A DNA stretch of 64,000 nt from Polyodon spathula (GCF_017654505.1 NC_054548.1:34547774-34611773), one strand, 5' to 3'; shown: positions 21,763-33,964, counted from the first letter of the stretch. Program-made: numbers and translations. The notes: a model not told the origin generated them from the sequence alone.

Positions 21763-22054
21763 CTAGAGTGCCGGCTACAGTAAGTTAATACAGTGCTACC
21801 ATCTTTTTTTGTGTTAAGTAAACAAGACATTTTCTATGTTCAATGTATTTAACAGGATAATAATATGCTATGTTTCTTAACAGTTATGGTAAGGATGTTA
21901 TAAACAATGCATTGTAGTCAAAAATGTAATTTATTAGCTTATTTTCGCACTTTTTTAACCGATAGGATGCATCCCTCATATACTGTACACATGGCTACTG
22001 GAGGACTTTCAGCACCCCCACCACAAAAATAGTTCCTGCGCCACTGCGCCGATC

Positions 22055-23456
22055 TCTACTGTAAGGTGGGGGGGACGAAACCTGTGGCAATTTAGGAAAA
22101 TAAGGTGTGACGTCACGACAAATTCTTCTACACACAGATGGTGAGTATTGAAACGGTAGCGATAACAAATGTTCTTAATGTACATAATGTTAAACGACAG
22201 CTACAGTATACTGTATATTAGTTTAATTTATCATGCCTTTGCACAGAAAAAGCACAGTACTGTACTCCCTTAATTGACTCCTCCCAGTGTAACCAGAGAT
22301 AACCTGTGAAAACTGTCGGCTTGAAAACACTGTTGTATTGCTAAAAATCGGTAGAATACTTGTAAATAGCACAGGCTGTTTTAGATTTTGCAGCAAAGTG
22401 ATGCTTAAATTCCCTTTGCTACAAACGAATTCATTACTTGCATCTATCAGCAGCAGGTTTCTAAGAAGTCGATATAGCCGACCCTGTATTAAAATAAATA
22501 CATCTACTCTGTCTCTTGCTTTACATGTTAAACAGTTTATCAGCACTATCTCTGCATTGGTTTCATATGTGTTGTAGCTAGCTAGATAATACAAATTGGA
22601 AAGAAATTGTGTATCAGGTCGAAATTACATTAGTCTCAGCGATTACCTTGAAATGAATTTCCATTTCTAAAATCAAAAACATTATTATATGCATGAACTT
22701 CATGAATGACACGTGTGCAATAATGCGTGTCAGGTTCACAGGCTCGGACTAGGTCATTGTGTAAAATAAGGAGGGCTGGATAATCTGGTGGGTTCCAGTC
22801 CCAACAAAACAAGTTAACCATTCTGAATGATAAAACAGTTTAAAAATATTGTTAAGGGGTCGTAAAAGTGTGTGTGCGCGTGTGTGGTAGTGATCGAGGG
22901 GCAAATAAATGTACTGCCCCCCCACTATTAAGAGTAAGAGGGACTTACTCAAAAAGCAGTATTTTGAAAGATGAAGTCAGCCAACTGAGAATACTCAGGC
23001 CTACATTCTGCTGATTTTTTTGGAGGTTTTTATTCTCAGCTGATTCTGATTTTGATTTTGGTTTCCTGTCATTGTAACAGTCATTGTGGTCCCTATTGGC
23101 CCAAGTAAGTAAGGTTTCCTCTTGTTACTGGTTGGTGAGAGTAACACTATTTGTGGTCCCCACTGGACAAAAAAGCAACGTTAATTTCTGTGAATTAGCT
23201 ACGCTGAAGGATAGCCTACATATTTCGTAAAAGTGAAACATAAATAAAAAATAAATACATTAATAAATATAGAAATAAATTAATACATAACTCAATACAT
23301 AGAAATTTATTTATTTATTGTTCACTATGTGATATAAACACTGCCATTTAATACTGTATGAGATGAAAATAAATACTCAACAGTTCTTGTTCAATTGTAT
23401 ATTAGTAAAGATTTTTGTACATAAAGGTCGTCATACTTTAAAATTAAAAAATATAT
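22055..23456. other. No gene recognised
   Basis: AT-rich sequence. ORFs of up to 123 codons (minus strand 22223-22594) show no family motif. Confidence 0.4.
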
Positions 23457-23957
23457 TGTAGTGACCCGGACAAATGCTTTGTTGCAGGACTTGTTGTCTG
23501 TTCAGTTTGTCTTGTCTGTTTTTTATGTTACATGTATTGTAAGTGGAACGGGTCATGCCATTACTTAGCATGGGAAGGGGGAGTCAGTGAATGAATGGGG
23601 AGAATGTATGTTGCTGTTTTCGGGGGTTGCAGAGCATGGATGTGACTGGTTGATGAGCTGGACAGAGGCAGGAAATGACGGGAGGTTATATAATAAGGGA
23701 GTGCATGAGCCTGGGGACTGGAGACAGTCCAGAGCTGAGATTGAATAAGAAACTGTCAGTGCGATTGAGTGAGTGTGTGAGCTGTGACCAGAGAGAATAT
23801 GCAGTGAAAGTGCCAAGTCTAAAACGTAGGCTTATTATTTTGGTGCCGTGAATTCCGGCCCCTGACAGGAATTCTCTGTAGTTTCAAATAAAACTAATAT
23901 TTTGAGAATTCAACACCATCTACCTGAGTACTACTTCCTAAACATGAAAATGTTACA
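23457..23957 (+). mobile_element. Probable solo LTR (family E)
   Basis: It starts TGTAGTGACCCGGACAAATG and ends GAAAATGTTACA. Inside are a TATA-like GGTTATATAATAAGGG, then a transcribed-looking G-rich leader and a CAAATAAAACT polyadenylation-like signal, in the order of an LTR. No perfect target duplication is seen (TATAT on the left, CTATA on the right), so the boundaries are tentative. Confidence 0.5.
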
Positions 23958-24129
23958 CTATACCAAATGAACAGATCAACCTTATAATTATAGTTTGCAA
24001 AATCAGATGAAAGCTTTCAATACCGTCCAGATAAAACATAATCATTATTTATAAAATCTTGTTCATCTTACGTGTTAAAAACTGTAACTGTAGCTGTCCT
24101 ATTTGCAAATGTTAGAAATTGAAAGGGCA

Positions 24130-24225
24130 ATCTTTGTGGTGTGAAAGCTAGGGTGTCTGCATTGCAAACTACATTGGACCCATGTCTTGGGTTTGATTCC
24201 CACACATGGTTTATTTTGCAAACTT
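24130..24225 (+). repeat. tRNA-derived SINE head
   Basis: The segment reads TGTGAAAGCTAGGGTGTCTG, then TTGCAAACTACATTGGACCC and a B-box-like GGGTTTGATTCCCAC. The spacing resembles an RNA polymerase III type 2 promoter. The A box is weak. Confidence 0.5.
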
Positions 24226-24339
24226 AAAGTAAATGTATTTTATTTATCTGTAACAAACTCATTTTTAATGTGAAAAAATTGAGTTGATATGAATGACACT
24301 TTCATTAAACATACATACTTTTACACACATAACTTTAAC

Positions 24340-26830
24340 ATGCATTTCACAGGGGCGTGAGCTGGGTATATATAGAATAGAGCAGAGGAAGCAGAAAGAG
24401 CAGTTAGTAGGAGAGAGTGCCGCTGAAGGAACAGACTTAGGACAGGGGAGCGGGCAAAGCCCAGATTTAGTAGCGGGCCGATGGCCCTGGTTGGAAATTA
24501 GAATAGAAAGGTGGTTGCTGATTAAGAGTGGCGTAGCCAACGCATCCCAGGGGCAAAACATATACAAGGGTTAAATACTTGAAACCTTGGGAGAGAAAAT
24601 CGGTCCTGGTCGCCAGGACGCGAAATAGAACTATGAGGGAAGAGTACCCAGCATATTAGGCTTCTGTAAAGGGGTGCTCGTTAAACCCTGTGATTGACCA
24701 GCTGAGACTCCATGCTGCCTGGGACCTGAAGTAAAGAGAAAACATGTAGGTTAGTATGGGACTCGAGCACTGGAAGCGTAAAGTGGCCACATCCCGAAGA
24801 GAGGGATGGCTAGCACAGAGCAGTGAGATTCACTTGCACCCCAAAGTATGGACCCCCGGCTCTCCACGAAACACCTGCACCGTGAGACAATAACAAAGAA
24901 CACATGCCGATGCATAACATATACAAAAGACAAGAAGGACAAACAGGATGAATAAAGGTGGTTAGGAATTATTAGTAGGTGTGACTGTGAATACTTGCCG
25001 CTCAGTGGAGAGGAAAAACCCCTTTAGTCTGATTAGGGGAAAACCTCTGGTGGTCCCGGCAGACAGGAAGCCCCCACTCTGGGCATACTAACAATTTTAG
25101 AATGTGCTGCAACTATATCGGAGGAGGATGAATGACTGTAAGAATCCACCACAGAAGAGGACCAGCGCCCCATACTCTTGATCAGGCTATGATTGATTCT
25201 GGCCCTATACAAAATGAATGGGGGTGTAAAGCCGAGGAGGGAGGCCTGCTCTGGACATGACGGTGGAGAGATACTTTGCCATTGAAAAGAAAGGTGACAG
25301 GGAACTTGATACTTAGCGGCTGAATGAACTGACCATGACGAAGTTAATCCTTATTGGAGGTACGTAACCAAATGATGACGGCGTCTGTAATGGAAGGTTA
25401 CAGAAACAAATACCTGCCACGGGGAAGCTAGCTTCGTAGAGGATCGAAGAAGGTAGAGGGACAGATCTCCAGAAGAAGATCCTTAAAGGGGAGAAGCAGC
25501 CTTTCTGAAGAGTAGAAATGAGCAAATGGAGAATATCTGTTGATATAGACAGTGGCAGAGTGAGGCATAGGGAAGGCTGTTAAGAATACCACGGAGGTGC
25601 AGATGAACTGCCAGTATGCAGAGAATGGAGAGAGAAGGCATAGACATGATATTGGATCATGGAAATGTTAGATTTAATACATACTGAGGCGAGATGGAGA
25701 GAATTCCTAACGTGGATGCCAGGATCGGATTTTGATTGAAGGAATAGGATGAATCTGGTTCCTTCCAAAAAGCACCACGGCACTGTTCACAGTCTGTTAC
25801 ATGACCAACAAGGGCATCCAAGAAGGCACCCACTCAACATGGCAAGATGCTTCAATTGTTCTGATTAACTGTTGGCTCTAACTCCATTAAGGTCTGTTTC
25901 TCTGCAGTATACAGGAGCTCCTGTCTCTATCAAAGTTTGTTAGAATTGAAGAATTTCAGGTAATATAGGTAGAAATTGAAGAATTTCAGGTAATATAGGT
26001 AGGCAAAAGGTTAAGAATCCCTCGGAGTGATGACGAACTGCAGGAATGGATAGAAAGGTTGGAGTATGCGAGATTCACAGTGATAGCAAACCAGCTTAAA
26101 TTATGTAGAGCATGTGGTGTTATGCTGCCATCTAAAGGTTCTGGTTGGAATTGAAACTATTGGCTTCAGTGAAGCAGGGTAGAATATATTTGGTTATTGT
26201 GACGAGCCTCACAATTCGTCGAACTCGCTCTCAAGTTGCAAAAGCACAGCAGCAGGAGTCAGAAGATTGCAGTACTCAGGCACAGGCTCGCATTGCATGA
26301 CGAAGCTTCCTGGTCACCATGGCAAGTACCATTCCCTATAGACACTCGATGAGGGCATTGTGGTGTGAACCATGGTCTGTAAGGCACCGGTGACAGAGCA
26401 GTGTCGTTACAGTATGTTATGAGACCCATCAAAGTCACAAGCTGCCACTGGTTAAATAGCATTTGTAATGAACTGGATAGGTCTTTAAAATGCTGAACAT
26501 ATCTGATGGAGGTCCTGGACAGGATCTTCTGATTGAACGGTAAATTATGGTGGCTCTGTGGGAGTGGGTGCCTGATTGCAGGCCAGGAGTAAAGACAGAT
26601 TCAACAGACAAAGCTTTGTGGTGGATTTAAATACAGCTAAGGCAAGGCAATCACTGACTAGGGAATGTTGGCAAAGCTTTGAAAGTTTAGCGGAGGGCCA
26701 GTCTTTCTAATGAAGATGGGAGAAAGTTGAGTAATGAAGCTGCGCTTTGAAAGGTGATGTTGCTGGGCTGGAAACTGGATGGAGCAGGAAAGACTAATGT
26801 TGGAGCTCCTGCAGCCAAATAGAGAAGCTT
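24340..26830. other. Unassigned 2.5-kb block with shifted composition
   Basis: Compared with the flanks this block is richer in G and A on the plus strand, starts near a GGGTATATATAGAATAGAGC promoter-like string, and has no ORF above 100 codons with a recognisable domain. A 31-33 bp sequence around gaagaatttcaggtaatata is duplicated in tandem at 25947-26003. It could be a decayed retroelement interior or a noncoding transcription unit; I cannot tell. Confidence 0.4.
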
Positions 26831-26831
26831 A

Positions 26832-27500
26832 ATGATAAGAAGAATTATTTCAAATATTTCAGATTCTGAATCATCGGTCCATAAGACCGACTACCATGCC
26901 TCAAACGTCCAGTTTCTGTGTATTTTGGCCCAGGCAAGTCTCTTCCTCTTATTCTGCACTCTTAACAATGGTTTCTTTGCAGCAATTCTTCCAGTTAGGC
27001 CAGCTTCACGCAATCTCCTCTGAATAGTTGATGTTGAAACATCTGTACTTCTAGTAGCATTTTCATGCGTGCCAATTTATTCAAATTGTTTGATGGTCTT
27101 GGCCACAGCAGTTACAGACACTTGCAAAGTTCTTGCAATTTGTCAAAGATTGACCTTCATTTCTTAAAGTAATTACAAACTTAACTGAGCGGATTTTGCC
27201 ATTTTCTCCTCCCTTACATTCAGGAATGACAACCTTGTGCCTATGCTACCTATATTTATAGTAATCATGGAACCTCACCTGTTAACAATAATTGGTGACA
27301 AAAGGTTAATTAGGTAACATGTTACTTAACTCAGAGAACATCTAACAAAGACACTTTTGTACTTAGGCCAGTGTTCTAACACCGTGTTATACACATTTCA
27401 GACTTTTAACTGACTTGGGCTTCAGACTGAAATCCCCTTGCTTTGGGTGACCATTTCATTGAAATTGACAAGATTTACATTTTCATTTAAAAATTTAATT
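26832..27500 (-). pseudogene. Tc1-like transposase N-terminal remnant
   Basis: On the minus strand scattered frames match the N-terminal half of a Tc1 subfamily: MAKSAQLSKFVITLRNEGQS near 27201, then C-N-C-C-G-Q-D-H-Q-T-like decay, INYSEEIA and pieces of KKPLLRVQNKRKRLAWAKIH in degenerate form near 26960. The DDE core is absent and stops are numerous. The upstream repeat-like region extends to about 27500. Confidence 0.6.
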
Positions 27501-27673
27501 TTTGAATGCAATTCACCTATGATTATCAGCTCATATAAGTACAGGTATCATATAATAAAATATTAAGTGTTTATAGACAAGTTTATGCAGTTAAAAGCAG
27601 ATAATCATGAAAAAACTAGTTTCAAGCAGGAGTATTCTTATAACTATAACTATATAACTTTTGACTGGTACTG

Positions 27674-27677
<4 letters not shown>

Positions 27678-27748
<71 letters not shown>

Positions 27749-27753
27749 ATATA

Positions 27754-27840
<87 letters not shown>
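27678..27840. repeat. Compound (TA)n(GT)n(TA)n microsatellite
   Basis: About 160 bp. Two (TA)n blocks flank a (GT)n/(TATA) segment at 27737-27762. It is directly followed by a SINE head on the minus strand, the usual 3'-tail position reversed. Confidence 0.97.
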
Positions 27841-27842
<2 letters not shown>

Positions 27843-27912
27843 ATTTGAACCCTAACTAGGCATACTTTCACTCCAACTACATAACCACTGCGCTACACAC
27901 ACTCCCATCTTA
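27841..27912 (-). repeat. tRNA-derived SINE head
   Basis: Read on the minus strand, an A-box-like TGTAGCGCAGTGGTTATGT and a clear B-box GGGTTCAAATCC lie about 35 bases apart. The body downstream has been replaced by the microsatellite. Confidence 0.7.
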
Positions 27913-29706
27913 ACACTTTCAACAGACTAGGCTACTATTTGCTTTTACCCTATTCAAATGGCAATACATTGCCTCAATATAAGCAATGTATTGTGTGTGT
28001 GTTACTGTTCATTAAGTGAAAAAATAAGTGCTATCTGAAACAAAAACAAACGCGAAAAAACAGCAAGTTATCAAAAGTTACCAGCCATTTAAAATGGAGA
28101 TATCAAAAACACAAGGCAAATTTCAAGAAACCATTGAGGCAACCTTGCCCAGCACCAAGCAAATATGCACAACTATAAAAGTGGTGGGGGTCAAGGTTGC
28201 CCAATTGTTTCTACTAATTTGGCTGATCACTCATTTTCTATATTTTTTTTATGTGGCATAACAAGAGACAATAACACTTAAACATAAAATACTTAAACGT
28301 AACAGCAAGAGTGTTGATCATGCACTCAATGTCAGTGACAAAGCATTCTAAATGTTTGAACTGCAACAGGTTATAAACTGATTAAATACATCGTCTGAAT
28401 ATATTTTCATTTAATAACTTATAGTACGTGTAAGTGTTTCGCACTTTTTGTTTTGCTCACAGGTCTTACACAGCAAAGAATGACACTGTCAACTTGATTA
28501 GAGCCATTAAACATTTATAAACATACAAGATAGAAATGTAATTTTAAAGCTGCAGTGTCAAAAACAAGATTATGCTTATTCACATGGTATGTGATTTCAT
28601 CCACTGTGAATGACACTCTCATTCCCATCTCAAATGAGATTTAGCAGGCTGAGGTAGCACAGTTTTTTTTTTTTTTGGCATTCCTGGATTAATACTTCCA
28701 GCTACAGCAAGCTTCTTCCCTCTTTCAACATGTTGAAGCCTTCTTGCCATCTCTCTGTGAATAAATAGGCACGTTCTTGCTGTGAATGTCGTTTGCAAGC
28801 TCAGAATACAAAACACTGCTAGCAATATTCTAGGGTTTAGAACGTAGATCTCATAAAAACCTTTATGTAAATGGAAACTTGCTTTTATGGCATGGGGCAG
28901 AACGCTGGACCTAGAGGCTGGGGATCAGTCCTCGGTTAAGGAGGCCATGCACCTTTACAACAGTTACTTGCAGTGGCACCCAGGCAGTGAAGACCACTGA
29001 CCAATGATGGTCATTAGTGGTAATTTGTTTTGTGAATTCAGTCTTAGTAAAAGGTGAAAAACAATGGTATTGGCTAGGGTCAGGTTTGAAGCTCATAGGT
29101 CTGCGTGCAGTGCACCGCAAATCGACCCAATGCTATTCTCTTCTGGAACTCTCAAGCATTTCTGCCTATTTGTTAGGTTGACCTCTGTCCACTAGCAGCC
29201 AGTATGAGGCCAGCACAGTAATACTTGTGATCCCCCAGAGTCTCACAGAAGCAGGCCAGCATATTACCCCTTAAAATTCACTGGGGTCTCTATACCCCAT
29301 CATAAGGACAGCAGATGGAGAGACCTACTGTACACTATAACCTGGAAAAGGATATTACAGACATGTTATGTTTTCATGCAATCTATTTTGGGAGTTACAG
29401 AAGGACAGTTTATCAAAACAGTTTTTGGTTTTGTTTTTTGTTTTTACAAAAGTATGCATAACCACCAAGCTAAATTTTGCTTGAAAGAACAGTTTCTCAT
29501 TCTACAAATAAATAAAATAAATAGGCTGTTTTTATGCTAATTTCAAAATATCATAGACAATCCTGCAAAAATTTCCAAGAATCTGCAGGGATCGTCAAAA
29601 AGTGCCCAGGGTCTAAAGGGTATATAAATAATAATAATAATAATTAATAATAATAATAATAATAATAAATTTGAAAACAAATCAAAAGTTTTTACAGTCC
29701 CAGTGT
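27913..29706. other. No gene recognised; region downstream of EVA1C
   Basis: AT-rich sequence. A GCAGAACGCTGGACCTAGAG to GGGGATCAGTCCTCGG segment at 28895-28935 looks tRNA-like and may be a SINE remnant. (TAA)n occurs at 29626-29668. An A-rich or T-rich run is at 28663-28676. The EVA1C 3' UTR should lie in the right part, but its end was not identified. Confidence 0.4.
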
Positions 29707-30068
29707 TCAATAATACTGGTTTATACTTCTGATTATTGTCCCATCTAAGCAGCTGTTCATCCAGATCTCTTGGATTATTTGTTCCCGTCTTTCTATTCTT
29801 TCTGCCAGTTCGGCTTCCTCTGCTGGGTCCAGATCGATGGCTGCAGTTTTGAAGATGGCATTCATATCGCAGGAGTCTGATGATCCATCATTGTTAGTGT
29901 CATTAGTATCTTCTTCCCATTTAGAGTCTCTGCTGTGCAGTAATCTCCCACGACAATGAGTCTGGAGCTCCTTCCTGCAGGACACTCGGAACACCAGTGC
30001 ACACAAGGTGACGAACAGGCCCATACAGACACTACAAACAAACAGCACGGCAGTCCTTTCTGGGTGAT
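29707..30068 (-). CDS. EVA1C: EVA1C last coding exon: transmembrane helix and FAM176-type tail
   Basis: A tttcaacag acceptor leads into (D)HPERTAVLFVCSVCMGL, a single hydrophobic span of about 22 residues ending before RVSCRK. A cytoplasmic tail follows with an acidic run (WEEDTNDTNNDGSSDS). It closes with EAELAERIERREQIIQEIWM, the hallmark of the EVA1/FAM176 family, and a TGA stop at 29707-29709. Upstream phase 1 matches the exon at 30626-30715. No frame damage is seen. The encoded protein is a type I membrane protein with a lectin ectodomain and a short conserved tail. I did not find a convincing polyadenylation signal on the minus strand close below 29707. Confidence 0.94.
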
Positions 30069-30329
30069 CTGTTGAAATATTAAATACAAAGAAGTAAAAA
30101 TGATGATTTAATCCTTATGCTCATAACCAACCATAACTGATCTTAAATGTTTAGATTTTTATAAGCAATCTTGCCATATGTTTTAGTTGTAGTATATTTG
30201 GAGTTCATTTTTTTATACTTGATGCCTTTACATAGAACAACATTTATTTATGAATTAATTTTTTTTACTTTACTTATACTAGTGCCAAATTAGGTATTTA
30301 TCTCCATTCTCTCCCCAATTTAAAATTCT

Positions 30330-30600
30330 CAATTTGAATGCATCATCACTGCTGTACCTCTGTGACAACCCACGAGGACTGAAGATTAACTAACATTGCC
30401 GCAGTCTAGCCAGTAGCCTTTCAGCTGGCAGACCTAGCTAGGCAACATCTGCTGGAAGACAAAATCCAGCTTGGAAGTCTCTACTTGTCCTCATTGCCTG
30501 ACAGGTAGGGATCGATGCGGCTTTGAACTGGTGAGCTCCATACAGCTGTGATTTTATAGGTAAGCTGCTGAGGACCCTTGTCTGACCTTTTGAAATTATA
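30330..30600 (-). repeat. Repeat-derived segment in an EVA1C intron
   Basis: Read on the minus strand, a B-box-like CAGTTCAAAGCCGC lies near 30517-30530. It is followed by CTTCCAGCAGATGTTGCCTA and a CCAGCTGAAAGGCTACTGGC segment. It resembles SINE-type fish repeats with a tRNA-like head, but the A box is not clear. Confidence 0.4.
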
Positions 30601-30625
30601 ATTAATACAGTTAGGATTCTCCTAC

Positions 30626-30715
30626 CTTTAATATAGGCATACACAGCCAGAGAGTTGCTGACAAGAATACTGTTATTGTCTGGAAGTCTTGATCCTTTTG
30701 GTTGCAAAATTATCC
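30626..30715 (-). CDS. EVA1C: EVA1C exon: juxtamembrane segment
   Basis: This 90-nt exon sits between a taaag acceptor and a gtagga donor on the minus strand. Its translation includes GSRLPDNNSILVSNSLAVYA and ends YIK plus one base. The ILVSNSLA-AYI block is a strongly conserved EVA1C stretch just before the transmembrane helix. Phase 1 entry and phase 1 exit fit both neighbours. The next intron (30069-30625) is only 557 bp and holds a repeat-derived segment. Confidence 0.9.
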
Positions 30716-30998
30716 CTTTAAAAAAAAAAATAATAATTAACACTAAAGAGAATAAAATAGAATATTGTATTTCTGTAAATGTTATAATATTATTTAAAAT
30801 ATAATGTCCACTGATATCTTTACCAAGACAGCTACTGTATGGACCAGTCTTGGCAGTCATGATTGCAATAACTAATTTTCTGTGGTAAAATACAGATCAA
30901 TGTACCGCCCAATCATTCTACCCCAATAGGAAATGGATAAAGTGTAAAGTCTTGCTCTTTTAAATCATTCAGATATCTTTTGAAGGGCAGTTGACTAT

Positions 30999-31391
30999 AT
31001 GCCAATATATTTAGTAAACAAGTGGTCTGAATGGCGTGAAACAGGCAACAATATCCTATCCCCAAGATCCACAACCCTACAGGGGAGCTTCAATCCTTGT
31101 ATGTATTTTTGTAAACTTGTCAAGAAGTGGAAGATGACTGATCTGCAGATGTTGCCCCATTCAAAGAAAACTCACAACTCTGCAATACTTAGTTTGTGTG
31201 GAAATCTTTCCAACAGTGCTGATGAATTCATAAAGGTTTGGGAATGCTTTTTGGATGGAATTGATAACAAAGCAATCCAAGTGTTGTTGGAATTTTTGGT
31301 AATATATACTCTACCTTTTTTAGGAATGCTCTATGCCAGACAAAACCCCTTTAACCTGGCAACCACCATACAGCAACAATTAGGACCCTAG
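30999..31391 (+). other. Isolated 130-codon ORF, no family
   Basis: This is the longest unexplained ORF in the 30.8-32.1 kb stretch. It has no recognisable motif, no signal peptide and no splice-site context, and it lies antisense within an EVA1C intron. It is probably chance. Nothing else is seen from 30900 to 32140. Confidence 0.25.
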
Positions 31392-32139
31392 TATACCACT
31401 GTAATATTAAAGGAATTGTAGCTAACAAAGTAATTCCATAAATGTTCTCCACCACCAGCATCCATTCATTATATAGGTCTCAAGTGGGCAGTCTTGAAAG
31501 AAACATATGTTTTAACAAACATTTAAAACATGATATATGGTACTACACTTGGTTAAGTAAATATCAGTCTAAAAACATGACTTCCTGGAGGGTGAAGTCA
31601 TCCCCACCCATTCACTGGTTTATTTCCTGTTAATAACCAATTCCATTCTTCCTTTATTGACCCACATGCTTTCAGATAGAAACATACTTTGACCCAGAAG
31701 ACACTGCTAGAGTAACATTAACAAGGAAAGGCAGGGCAAACAAACTGGGAACTTTGTTTCTTTAAAAACTGGAATTATTTTGTCTATTGACAAAAAATAG
31801 AGAATTATAAAATTAGAGTATTCTCTGCAGTGTGAGCAAATATATGCAGTAAAGAGTGGTGTGTGACATGTGCAACTATTCAGCAAAAACAATGGTCATG
31901 CAGAAGGATCTCTGTCATCTCTATATGAAACAGGGTGCCCTCGCAATCAGCTTATCCCTCAACATTGGACAGGGCACACCTGTTTCCACTCAAACACTGC
32001 AGGGAGCTACTCATTTTTTGTCCATTCAGTGTACATTTTACTATTAATGATACTTAGTAACTCATGTGCATGTTGTTTATTTTATGTATCATGAAGTATA
32101 AGTATCAAGAGAATGTGTATTAGGAGTCTAGATGTATAT

Positions 32140-32395
32140 TCTGAATGAAGATGTACAGCCCTGCCGCTGCACAGGTGTGGGTGTGGAATATTGGGTTGGC
32201 AGAGAGGAGGTTAAATTCCTCTCTTTTAAAACATGTGGGAATGTGTAAACTGAATAAATTATTGTGATTAATTAGACTCCAGTCACAGGTATGCAACCCA
32301 GTGACATACCCAGAATTTGAACTTGTGATCTCCAGGCTATAGGGCACATCCACACAGAGTGCTTTTACTGGCTGCACCACTCATAAACCCTAACA
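32140..32395 (-). repeat. tRNA-derived SINE in an EVA1C intron
   Basis: On the minus strand GTGGTGCAGCCAGTAAAAGC (A box region) is followed by AGTTCAAATTCTGGG (B box, 32310-32325). A body of about 150 bp then contains TCTAATTAATCACAATAA. It lies between exons 32492-32569 and 30626-30715. Confidence 0.65.
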
Positions 32396-32491
32396 TGCTG
32401 TGCCTTTTAAACTTTTAAACTGTGTGTAATGTTATAAATGTAGCCTTCCACTGTTTAACACTATACCTATTTAGTTCATGTTCAAACTTAC

Positions 32492-32569
32492 CATTCTCAT
32501 GATTTTGTTTCAGAGAAGGGATCAGCTTTGACAAACTCAGATCTACTTCTTTGAGTAAAGTCTCTGGAA
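32492..32569 (-). CDS. EVA1C: EVA1C exon: linker after the lectin domains
   Basis: This short 78-nt exon has a ggctgtag acceptor and a gtaagt donor. It encodes a VPETLLKEVDLSL-type segment ending LIPSLKQNHENG. It corresponds to the V-P-K-x-I-L-T-x-x-D / L-K-P-S-L-K-Q linker I recall between the second lectin domain and the membrane helix in EVA1C. Entry and exit are both phase 1, consistent with the exons on either side. Its small size means it would be missed by ORF-length filters; the splice sites and homology support it. Confidence 0.87.
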
Positions 32570-32599
32570 CTACAGCCAATAAGGGAAAAACAGATGGTG

Positions 32600-33336
32600 T
32601 TAGATCACTTGACACTCTTGTGTATTATTAAGGGTCTATTTTAATGATCTAATGTGGTGGATCAGCTCTACCTACACATGTTAACTGTATTAAGTAATGC
32701 TAATATGGTGGTATATGCATTATCCTTTAAGTAAAATAACTGTATTGATATAGATTTAAAGGAGGGCAGAATTAAGATCTGTTTAGCTCATTAAAATAAC
32801 CCCCACACCCAACACAGCTTTTTATACTGAATACACAGCTGCACTGCACAGTACACGCCTTCTCTGAACGGTTTAACCCCAAACATTGACCAGCCCCAAA
32901 CAAGTACCTTGCTACACATGACAAATATATTTCAGGATTAGATTGTAATAGCTCATATTTTTTTTTTATTTTCATAGGAAAAACAAACCAAGACTAAAAA
33001 GAAAAGTGAAACACGTGAGTTGTTTTGACCCACAGTGTACACAGCATGCACTTCTCTCAGTGGCTAAACATAGGCCTTATTGACCCTGATGCTTTGTTAA
33101 ATTTACATAATGAAGTAAAATATTTCTACCACACTTGTAGATTATTCTGAGGTACTTTCTAACTCCAGGTAAGCATGGGTCTTTGAAATGGTGGTTGTTG
33201 ACCATTATATTACATCTCTGTTTGGCATAGCACATCTTTGATACAAACTCCACAGCTCCATGGAATAAACATTCTGAAAAGAAAGCAAAAGGTGAATAGT
33301 TTTACTGTTCTCACATTGGCAACATAATAAAGAAGC
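32600..33336. other. EVA1C: Intron sequence, nothing recognised
   Basis: AT-rich intron of EVA1C. I saw no exon, despite looking here for the missing lectin exon. Confidence 0.4.
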
Positions 33337-33357
33337 ATGCTATTCATCCCTAACATG

Positions 33358-33945
33358 GGATATACACCTGCATACAACATCATACACCGGCATACACCAT
33401 CATACACCTTCATACACCTTCATAAAACTTCATACACCTGCATACACCATCATACACCTTCATACAACACCATACACCTTCATACACCTGCATACACCAT
33501 CATACATCTGGATACACCTTCATACACCTGCATATACCTTCATACACCTTCATACAACACCATACACCTTCATACACCTGCATACACCATCATACATCTG
33601 GATACACCTTCATACACCTGCATATACCTTCATACACCTTCATACAACACCATACACTTTCATACACCTGCAAACACCTTCAAACACCTGCATATACCTT
33701 CATACACCTGCATACATCTTCATATACCTTCATACACCATTATACATCTTCATATACCTTCATACACTATCATACACCTTCATACACCTGTATACACCAT
33801 CATACATCTTCATATACCTTCATACACCATCATACACCTGCATACATTCACACATCTGCATACACCTTATACACCTTCATACACCTGCATACACCATCAT
33901 TCACTTGCATACAGCATCATACATCTTCATACACCTGCATGCACC
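33358..33945. repeat. CATACACCTT-type 10-bp minisatellite
   Basis: About 590 bp of decamers: catacacctt, catacacctg, catacaccat, catatacctt. A higher-order unit of roughly 90 bp containing CATCATACATCTGGATACAC is repeated at least twice (near 33500 and 33590). The array stays open on the plus strand for 233 codons because the decamer lacks stops. Confidence 0.97.
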
Positions 33946-33964
33946 GCAGATTCTGATATACGTT

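Larger units (their letters stand above)
20298..22046 (+). mobile_element. hAT element of the ZMYM1/TTF type, internally deleted
   Basis: The right end on the minus strand reads CAGTGGCGCAGGAACTATTT, the typical end of this hAT group. The left end is a mutated CTGATAGGCACAGGAACTA. CGCCGA lies immediately outside both ends (20292-20297 and 22047-22052), consistent with an imperfect 8-bp duplication. The coding remnant 20859-21762 reads on the plus strand. A LINE tail (20485-20603) is nested in its 5' part. Confidence 0.75.

Noticed and set aside
22223..22594. 123-codon minus-strand ORF
   Set aside because: No recognisable motif or context; the antisense strand is also open (22338-22577).
24130..24225. 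Functional tRNA gene
   Set aside because: A and B box-like strings are present but the stems do not form a tRNA cloverleaf; it fits a SINE head better.
27567..27871. Several ORFs made of Tyr-Ile repeats
   Set aside because: They are translations of the (TA)n/(GT)n microsatellite.
28619..28825. 68-codon minus-strand ORF with RRLQHVERGKKLAVAGS
   Set aside because: It looked exon-like at first, but an A-rich run lies inside it and no family or splice pair could be supported.
33358..33945. Possible CRISPR-like array
   Set aside because: The units are contiguous decamers without spacers, in a vertebrate intron.
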